The notes under the pieces were generated by a model. It was not told where the DNA came from. It searched no databases and worked only from the letters and a program-made list of their open reading frames with translations. A DNA stretch of 12,056 nt from Spirochaetales bacterium (GTDB taxonomy: Bacteria; Spirochaetota; Spirochaetia; SZUA-6; DRHE01): NCBI GenBank assembly GCA_016930895.1, contig JAFGFV010000267.1:1-12056 (forward strand), read 5' to 3'. Positions 6,958 through 12,056 of the stretch are shown here, in pieces. Made by a program: the position numbers and the translations under genes. The first letter of the stretch is position 1. Every line of letters begins with the position of its first letter.

Positions 6958-7678
6958 GACTGCCGGTGCGCCCGCCGCCCGGCCGGGGGGGCCGGGACCG
7001 GAGTCCTGCATCCTCGAGGTCCGGGAGGTCCGCAAGGTGTTTCGGACCGGTTCGGAGGAGCTGACCGTCCTGGCCGGCGTGAGCTTCCGCGTGGCAGCCG
7101 GATCCACGATCGTGATCACCGGCGAGAGCGGCTCCGGCAAGTCCACCCTGCTGCAGCTGGTAGGAGGGTTGGACGCGGTGAGCGGTGGGAGCATCCTGTT
7201 TCGGGGACAGGACATCACTCGCAGCAGCGAGACCCAGCTCATGGAGTTCCGCAACCGCACCTTGGGATTCATCTTCCAGTTCCACTACTTGCTCAAGGAC
7301 TTCACGGCCCTCGAGAACGTGGCCATGCCGGCGGCCATCGCCGGCTATCCCCGGGCCTCGGCGCTGGAGAGGGCGCGGGGGCTCCTGGCCCGGGTGGGAC
7401 TGGAGGCGAGGGCGGAGCACTTTCCCGTGGAGCTTTCCGGAGGGGAGCGGCAGCGGGTGGCGGTGGCGCGGGCCCTGATGAACGATCCGGAGCTGATCCT
7501 GGCCGACGAGCCCACCGGAAGCCTGGACGAGCGCAACTCCGAAGCGGTGCAGGAGCTGCTGTTCGGCCTCGTCGCAGACTACCGCAAGACCATGATCCTG
7601 GTGACCCACGCCGCGGAGCTTTCCGGCAGGGGGGACGCGCACTACCTGCTCGAGCACGGGAGACTGCGACCCCGATGA
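6950..7678 (+). CDS. lolD: Lipoprotein-releasing ABC transporter ATPase LolD
   Basis: A 242-residue ABC ATPase. Walker [10 protein letters not shown] is at 58-66, Q-loop Q110 in FIFQFHYLL, signature [15 protein letters not shown] at 162-176, Walker [13 protein letters not shown] at 182-193 and switch His H220 in VTHA. The form FIFQFHYLL...LTALENV-type and DEPTGSLD is that of the LolD/MacB/FtsE group; flanking by two LolC/E-like permeases argues for LolD. It would power lipoprotein release from the inner membrane. Residues 4-17 are an unusual Ala/Gly/Pro-rich lead before the ATPase core. The ATG at 6950 overlaps the permease stop by eight bases, with GGAGG at 6936-6940 nine bases upstream; its TGA overlaps the next ATG. 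Confidence 0.93.
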   Translation: MSETAGAPAARPGGPGPESCILEVREVRKVFRTGSEELTVLAGVSFRVAAGSTIVITGESGSGKSTLLQLVGGLDAVSGGSILFRGQDITRSSETQLMEFRNRTLGFIFQFHYLLKDFTALENVAMPAAIAGYPRASALERARGLLARVGLEARAEHFPVELSGGERQRVAVARALMNDPELILADEPTGSLDERNSEAVQELLFGLVADYRKTMILVTHAAELSGRGDAHYLLEHGRLRPR

Positions 7679-8985
7679 AGCTGCCCCTGGCCGTGCATCT
7701 GGGTCTGCGCAACCTGATGGGCAAGCGCGGCAGGATCTCCCCGAACCTGCTGGGCTCCGTGCTCGGCATCGGGCTGTCCCTGATCCCGCTCCTGGTCGTG
7801 CTGGAGGTGGCCGACGGGATGATCGAGGGGATCACCCGCCGCTACCTGGAGGTGGGGACCTATCACGCCCAGGTGATCCTTCCTGAGGCCGAGTCGGCGG
7901 AAGGCCTGGTTGGGCTGGCCGAAACCCTGCGGCTGCTCCCGGAGGTGACCCAGGTGATCCCGGAGCAGCAGGGAATCGGGTTGCTCTACACCCCCGAGGA
8001 GCGCACCGCCGTGACCATCCGCGCGGTGCCGGCGGAGCTGTACCGTCAAGACGAGGACTTCCGCAGGTACTTCCAACTCAGTGCCGGGAGCTTCGACCTG
8101 GACAGCCCGGGGGCGATCCTGCTGGGGCGGGAGGTGGCCGGACGCCTGGGAGCAGGGGTGGGCGACCCGGTCAAGCTCCTGACCCTGGCTTCCTCCTCCT
8201 CGGGCCGGCGCATCCCCCGGGTCGTGACCCTGTCGGTGCAGGGGGTCTTCCATACCGGCTACCAGGAGCTCGACAAGCTCTGGGTGTACGTCCCCGCCGT
8301 GACCGGAGAGCGGCTGCTGTCGGCATCCTCGGGCCGGCGTTTCATCGGGCTGAAGGTCAAGGACCCCTTCGACCGGCTGGAACGGCAGCTCCAGGAGATC
8401 TCCCGGGTCCTTCCGGCCCATGCCCGGCTGTACAGCTGGTACAGCCTGGAGCGGGCGAACTACCAGTCCTTCCAGACCACCAAGACCCTGCTGGTCTTTA
8501 TCATGGCCCTGATCGTGGTCGTGGCCACCGTGAACATCTCCTCGGCCCTGGTCATGGTGGTCATCGAGAAGAACCAGGAGATCGCCATCCTGAAGAGCAT
8601 GGGCATGCCGCCCGGGAAGGTCAGCGGGAGCTTCGTGGTGACCGGGCTGGCCACGGGGCTCTGCGGGGCGGCGATAGGGCTCGCCCTGGGACTCCTGATC
8701 TCTCTGAACATCAATTCCGTGATCCACGGGATCGAGGGGGCCCTGAACCTGGCCTACAGGCTGGGCCGCCTGGCGCTGGAACCGCTGCTTGGCGGGGAGC
8801 AGCCCCCCGTCGCCCTCAAGTTTTTCGACACGCAGTTCTACCTCGAGGAGATTCCCATCCGGGTCCGCCTGGGCGAGCTGTTCGCCGTGGCCGCCGCCAC
8901 CGTCGGACTGTCCGCCCTGGCCGCGTATCTGCCCGCCCGGTCCGCCGCCAGGGTGCGGCCGCTGGAGGTTTTGCGAAAGATTTAA
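7675..8985 (+). CDS. LolC/LolE-family ABC transporter permease (second copy)
   Basis: A 436-residue permease with the same four-helix plan as the first copy: helices at about 24-46, 268-296, 317-346 and 399-421, and a periplasmic domain from 47 to 265. The coupling helix is EKNQEIAILKSMGMPPGK (298-315), and FYLEEIPI (388-395) precedes the last helix. Apart from topology and these motifs it is well diverged from the first permease and lacks its Gly-rich insert, so the pair is an old heterodimer rather than a recent duplication. The start overlaps the lolD stop (ATGA). It is the last gene of the run and ends in TAA just before a promoter-like gap. A general MacB-like export role is the alternative to lipoprotein sorting. 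Confidence 0.9.
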   Translation: MKLPLAVHLGLRNLMGKRGRISPNLLGSVLGIGLSLIPLLVVLEVADGMIEGITRRYLEVGTYHAQVILPEAESAEGLVGLAETLRLLPEVTQVIPEQQGIGLLYTPEERTAVTIRAVPAELYRQDEDFRRYFQLSAGSFDLDSPGAILLGREVAGRLGAGVGDPVKLLTLASSSSGRRIPRVVTLSVQGVFHTGYQELDKLWVYVPAVTGERLLSASSGRRFIGLKVKDPFDRLERQLQEISRVLPAHARLYSWYSLERANYQSFQTTKTLLVFIMALIVVVATVNISSALVMVVIEKNQEIAILKSMGMPPGKVSGSFVVTGLATGLCGAAIGLALGLLISLNINSVIHGIEGALNLAYRLGRLALEPLLGGEQPPVALKFFDTQFYLEEIPIRVRLGELFAVAAATVGLSALAAYLPARSAARVRPLEVLRKI

Positions 8986-9008
8986 TTGTTTTCTCTGCTG
9001 TTGCCGGG

Positions 9009-9036
9009 TTGATTTCTGTGGTATTTTTTCTAATAT
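9009..9036 (+). promoter_or_regulatory. Probable promoter of the mcsA-mcsB-clpC run
   Basis: TTGATT (9009-9014) and TAATAT (9031-9036) are separated by 16 bases, each 4 of 6 to the sigma70 consensus, within a 76-base AT-richer gap (8986-9061) in GC-rich surroundings. A start near 9043 is expected. I see no CIRCE inverted repeat and no CtsR-type heptad repeat here, although this operon is heat-controlled by those in Firmicutes. No terminator hairpin for the upstream run was found before the T-run at 9024-9029. Confidence 0.5.
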
Positions 9037-9042
9037 TGATGC

Positions 9043-9065
9043 GAGGAGACCCGATGCAACCATGA
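9043..9065 (+). promoter_or_regulatory. Ribosome site and three-codon leader ORF overlapping the mcsA start
   Basis: GAGGAG (9043-9048) lies 13 bases before the mcsA ATG, which is long, but five bases before another ATG at 9054. That ATG opens a three-codon frame, Met-Gln-Pro-stop (9054-9065), whose TGA overlaps the mcsA ATG as ATGA. An in-frame ATG at 9039 would lengthen it to eight codons but sits upstream of the predicted transcript start. Use of the leader is inferred from spacing only. Confidence 0.45.
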
Positions 9066-9568
9066 AGTGTGAAATCTGCGGCGCCAGGGAGGCCGTGATC
9101 CATATCCAGCAGGTCATCGGCAAGGAGCGCGTGGACCTGCACCTCTGCGAGGAGTGCGCGGTCGAGCGGGGGATCACCAGCACCCAGGACCGCATCGAGC
9201 TGTCCATTTCCAACCTGATCAACGGCCTGGTGGAGGTACGGAAGAAGAAGAAGCCCGCCGCCAACCTGGTCTGCCCCGGCTGCGGCTCGGCCTGGGAGGC
9301 GGTGAACCGCCGGGAAAAGATGGGCTGCCCTGAGTGCTACACCACGTTCCACCGCGAGATCCGCCAGGCCTTGCGCAGGGCTCTCGGCAAGGCCCAGCAC
9401 CGGGGCCGGCTGCCCAGGCGCCTGTCCACCTACAAGACCTTTCTCGTCGACATGGTCAAGCTCAAAGAGGGATTGGACGATGCCCTGAAGCGGGAGGACT
9501 ACGAGAAAGCGGCCCGGCTCCGAGACCGGATCCGCGAGCTGGAGAGCCGGGCGGGAGAGGTGGAGTGA
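9062..9568 (+). CDS. mcsA: McsA, zinc-finger UVR-domain activator of the McsB arginine kinase
   Basis: A 168-residue protein with four CxxC pairs: C3/C6, C29/C32, C71/C74 and C89/C92, making two zinc-binding modules. The C-terminal UVR motif (about 130-163) includes LKREDYEKAARLRDRIREL (142-160). This order and length match McsA, which in Firmicutes binds and activates McsB and links it to ClpC in stress-protein quality control. The ATG at 9062 is chosen because MKCEICG puts the first finger at the very N-terminus, as usual. A short Lys run (61-64) separates the modules. Its TGA overlaps the mcsB GTG. The McsA-McsB-ClpC order makes the identification firm. Confidence 0.95.
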   Translation: MKCEICGAREAVIHIQQVIGKERVDLHLCEECAVERGITSTQDRIELSISNLINGLVEVRKKKKPAANLVCPGCGSAWEAVNRREKMGCPECYTTFHREIRQALRRALGKAQHRGRLPRRLSTYKTFLVDMVKLKEGLDDALKREDYEKAARLRDRIRELESRAGEVE

Positions 9569-10605
9569 GCTCACTGGGGATGTGGTACAGCAAGCCCGGC
9601 TCGGACTTCGACGTGGCGGTCTCGACCCGCATCCGGCTGGCACGCAGCCTCCTGGGGTTCCCCTTTCCGCTGATGATGGGCCGCGAGCAGGAGGAACAGC
9701 TGCAGGGCCAGGTGCTGGAGGCCTTCTCCAAACTGAGCGACCCCTTCCAGATCGTCTACCTGGACCGAATTCCCCCGCTGGAGCGCAAGATCCTCCTCGA
9801 GCGCAACCTGATCTCGCAGGAGTTTTCGGTGTCGCCCAACAAGCTCCTGCTGGTCAACGGGGACGAGAGCCTGAGCGCCATGGTCAACGAGGAGGACCAT
9901 CTGCGGCTGGTAGCCATCCGCAGCGGGTTGTGTCTCGAGGAGACCCTGGCGGGGGCCGTGGAGCTGGACAACGGCCTGGAGGAGCACATCCACTACGCGG
10001 CCTCCATCGAGTGGGGCTACCTGAACGCGTCGATCCACAACATCGGCACGGGCATGAGGGCCTCAGTGATGCTGCATCTGCCGGCGCTGGTGATGGACGG
10101 CAACATCGGATGGGCGCTCAAGCGGACGAGCCAGATGGGCCTGCAGATCAAGGGCTACTGGGGCGACGGGGAGAACTCCCTCGGCGACATGTACCAGGTC
10201 TCCAACCAGGTGAGCTTGGGGATGTCGGAAAAGGAGATCGTCGGCGGCCTGGGGGGCGTGGTCGGCGACCTGATCGGCTACGAGCGCAACGCCCGGGAGG
10301 AGATGCGGGGAGCGCGGCAGATGGAGTTGGAGGACCGGGTGTTCCGCGCTCTGGGGGTGCTGTCCCACTGTCGGATGGTGTCCTCGAAAGAGGCGATCGG
10401 CTTGCTGGGGATGATTCGCTTGGGCATCAGCCTCGGGATCCTGGATAGGCCCTCCCCGGAGGTCGTGACGGCCCTCATGATCCTTTCCCAGAAGGCCCAC
10501 ATCCAAAAAATGCTCGACGCAGCGGATGACGAGGCAGATAATAAATTAGTAGATTATACCCGGGCAAAGCTGATCCGCCGCGCCCTGGAGGAAGGTAATG
10601 TTTAA
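9565..10605 (+). CDS. mcsB: Protein arginine kinase McsB (phosphagen-kinase fold)
   Basis: McsB phosphorylates arginines on proteins, marking them for ClpCP. The 346-residue protein shows family blocks: STRIRLARS (21-29), NEEDHLR (108-114), IGTGMRASVMLHLPAL (about 159-174), VSNQVSLG and LEDRVFRALGVLSHCRM. Compared with Bacillus McsB as I recall it, three key sites differ: the active-site Cys (C167, in SCPTN) is S156 here, the catalytic Glu (E212, in GEGS) is D201 here, and the Arg of the regulatory RDxxRA motif is V329 here (VDYTRA). ATP-binding arginines appear kept. The start is GTG 9565, overlapping the mcsA stop behind GAGAGG (9555-9560); ATG 9580, five codons on, is a weaker alternative. 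It overlaps clpC by eight bases. Activity is therefore likely but not assured. Confidence 0.94.
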   Translation: MSSLGMWYSKPGSDFDVAVSTRIRLARSLLGFPFPLMMGREQEEQLQGQVLEAFSKLSDPFQIVYLDRIPPLERKILLERNLISQEFSVSPNKLLLVNGDESLSAMVNEEDHLRLVAIRSGLCLEETLAGAVELDNGLEEHIHYAASIEWGYLNASIHNIGTGMRASVMLHLPALVMDGNIGWALKRTSQMGLQIKGYWGDGENSLGDMYQVSNQVSLGMSEKEIVGGLGGVVGDLIGYERNAREEMRGARQMELEDRVFRALGVLSHCRMVSSKEAIGLLGMIRLGISLGILDRPSPEVVTALMILSQKAHIQKMLDAADDEADNKLVDYTRAKLIRRALEEGNV

Positions 10606-12056
10606 GGGACTCACCCAAAGAGCACAGCGGATTCTGACTGTGCTGGCCCAGGAGGAAGCGAAGCGGTTCCACTCCGACCAGCTTCTGCCTGAGCATATCA
10701 TCATAGCGTTGCTCAAAGACGGCGAAGGAGTGGGGGTCAAGGCCCTGCAGAAGGCCCGCGTGGACCTCGGGGAAATGCAGCTGGAGCTGGAGCGTTCGGT
10801 TCCCATGGGAAAGGGAGGGCTCATCCTGGGCGACGTACCGCCCTCCAAGCGCGGCAAGCGCATCCTGGAGGAATCCGCCGCGGAGGCCCGCAACATGGGC
10901 CACGAGTACATCGGCACCGAGCATCTGCTGCTGGCCGCCTCCCAGGAGGAGGGCAGCCCCACGGGGCGGTATCTGGGGCGCTACAACGTCTCGCCCAACA
11001 TCCTGCGGGAGCTCATCATCCAGATCAACGGGCTGGGCGACCTGGGACAGCAGATGCAGGCCAAAAAGAAGAACCAGCCGCTCGCCCGCAAGAACACCCC
11101 GACCCTCGACGAGTTCAGCCGTGACCTGACCAAACTGGCCCGGGAGGAGAAGCTGGACCCGGTGATCGGCCGGCAGACGGAGATCCAGCGGGTCGTGCAG
11201 ATCCTGGCCCGGCGCACCAAGAACAACCCGGTGCTGATCGGCGAGCCCGGAGTGGGCAAGACGGCCATTGTGGAAGGCCTGGCCCAGCGGATCGTGAGCG
11301 GCAACGTGCCCGAGGCTCTTTCCGGAAAGCGGGTCCTGACCCTGGATTTGGCCTCCCTGGTCGCCGGAACCAAGTATCGCGGCGAGTTCGAAGAGCGCCT
11401 CAAGAGGGTCATGAAGGAGATCGTGAACGCCTCCAACGTGGTCCTGTTCATCGACGAGCTGCACACCCTCATCGGAGCCGGTGGAGCGGAAGGGGCGATC
11501 GACGCCTCCAACATGCTCAAGCCGGCTCTCTCGCGGGGGGAGCTGCAGTGCATCGGTGCCACCACGCTGAACGAGTACCGCAAGTACGTGGAAAAGGACG
11601 CCGCCCTCGAGCGGCGTTTCCAGCCGATCTACGTGAAGGAGCCGACGGTCGAGGAGACCGTCGAGATCCTGAAAGGGCTCAAGGACCACTACGGCAGGTT
11701 CCATCACGTCACCTACACCTACGAGGCGCTCGAGTCGGCGGCCACCCTGTCCCAGCGCTACATCACCGACCGTTTCCTGCCGGACAAGGCCATCGACCTC
11801 CTGGACGAGGCGGGCTCCCGCAAGAAGATCTCGACGAGCGTGCGCCCCAAGGAGCTCGCGGAGATCGAGGGGGAAATCGAGCGCCTGGCCATGGAAAAGA
11901 GCAACCTGGTCAACCAGCAGAACTACGAGCAGGCCGCGGCCATCCGGGACGAGGTCAAGCAGCTGCGCACCCGCATGGACGAGGTCAAGCAGGACTGGGA
12001 GTCCAATCTCAAGATCGAGGAAACCCTGGTGGACATCGAGGAGATCCAGAACGTGG
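10598..12056 (+). CDS. clpC: ClpC AAA+ unfoldase, first 486 residues (runs off the right edge)
   Basis: ClpC is a hexameric ATPase that unfolds proteins and feeds them to ClpP. The reading frame stays open from ATG 10598 to the edge. The N-terminal double Clp-N repeat (about 2-145) contains [11 protein letters not shown] (29-39) and [11 protein letters not shown] (104-114). E32 and E108 sit where Bacillus ClpC has its two phosphoarginine-binding glutamates. The first ATPase domain has Walker A GEPGVGKT (215-222), the substrate pore loop [10 protein letters not shown] and Walker B LFIDELH (283-289). The M-domain starts near residue 420 and carries a UVR motif, [15 protein letters not shown], which separates ClpC from ClpA and ClpB. 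The second ATPase domain is outside the window. GGAGG (10587-10591) lies six bases before the start, which overlaps mcsB by eight bases. Full length would be about 800-850 residues. Confidence 0.96.
   Translation, partial: MFKGLTQRAQRILTVLAQEEAKRFHSDQLLPEHIIIALLKDGEGVGVKALQKARVDLGEMQLELERSVPMGKGGLILGDVPPSKRGKRILEESAAEARNMGHEYIGTEHLLLAASQEEGSPTGRYLGRYNVSPNILRELIIQINGLGDLGQQMQAKKKNQPLARKNTPTLDEFSRDLTKLAREEKLDPVIGRQTEIQRVVQILARRTKNNPVLIGEPGVGKTAIVEGLAQRIVSGNVPEALSGKRVLTLDLASLVAGTKYRGEFEERLKRVMKEIVNASNVVLFIDELHTLIGAGGAEGAIDASNMLKPALSRGELQCIGATTLNEYRKYVEKDAALERRFQPIYVKEPTVEETVEILKGLKDHYGRFHHVTYTYEALESAATLSQRYITDRFLPDKAIDLLDEAGSRKKISTSVRPKELAEIEGEIERLAMEKSNLVNQQNYEQAAAIRDEVKQLRTRMDEVKQDWESNLKIEETLVDIEEIQNV

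Noticed and set aside
5284..7272. 662-codon open frame on the minus strand
   Set aside because: It is antisense to the YD-repeat, lolC-like and lolD genes, which have clear family motifs; composition is His/Gln/Pro-rich shadow.
8986..9061. Intrinsic terminator before mcsA (T-run at 9024-9029)
   Set aside because: No GC-rich inverted repeat precedes the T-run; the stretch reads better as a promoter spacer region.
7642..9264. 540-codon open frame on the minus strand
   Set aside because: It is antisense to the second permease and mcsA; no domain or start signal.

Overview
The window is a dense, GC-rich bacterial chromosome segment. All genes but one are on the + strand. The gene set points to a free-living, high-GC spirochaete or close relative: RF2, a CheY-type receiver, a PEGA-domain protein, FtsY and a LolCDE-type transporter, followed by McsA-McsB-ClpC. 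The transporter and the many signal peptides imply a diderm cell that exports lipoproteins. The phylum is inferred from gene content and remembered gene order, not from a search. No rRNA, tRNA, insertion sequence, CRISPR array or clear terminator was seen, and no gene-free stretch exceeds about 80 bases.

Left edge (1-268): the N-terminus of an exported protein reads leftward off the window. It is separated by 70 bases from a strong rightward promoter (TTGACA, 17-base spacer, TACACT). That promoter fires almost directly onto the start codon of a small Cas2-like protein, so the transcript is probably leaderless.

Central run (269-8985): cas2-like, prfB (with a classical programmed +1 frameshift), a CheY-like receiver, a PEGA-domain membrane protein, ftsY, a secreted YD-repeat-like protein, then lolC-like, lolD and lolE-like genes. 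From prfB on, almost every junction overlaps (ATGA, GTGA, 8 or 19 bases); only the PEGA-ftsY junction has a gap, of 25 bases. This looks like one co-transcribed, translationally coupled unit. Its theme is translation termination, membrane targeting of nascent proteins (FtsY) and lipoprotein release (LolCDE).

Right run (8986-12056): a short AT-richer gap carries a likely promoter and a three-codon leader ORF whose stop overlaps the mcsA start. Then come mcsA, mcsB and the first 486 codons of clpC, which continues past the right edge. This is the protein-arginine-phosphorylation and Clp degradation module best known from Firmicutes. Here no CtsR gene or operator is visible. McsB differs from my recollection of Bacillus McsB at three important positions, while both ClpC phosphoarginine-binding glutamates appear to be kept.

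The most noteworthy points are the McsB active-site substitutions beside an intact ClpC reader, the leaderless orphan Cas2-like gene, the RF2 frameshift heading an operon joined by TGA-overlap junctions, and the mcsA mini-leader.
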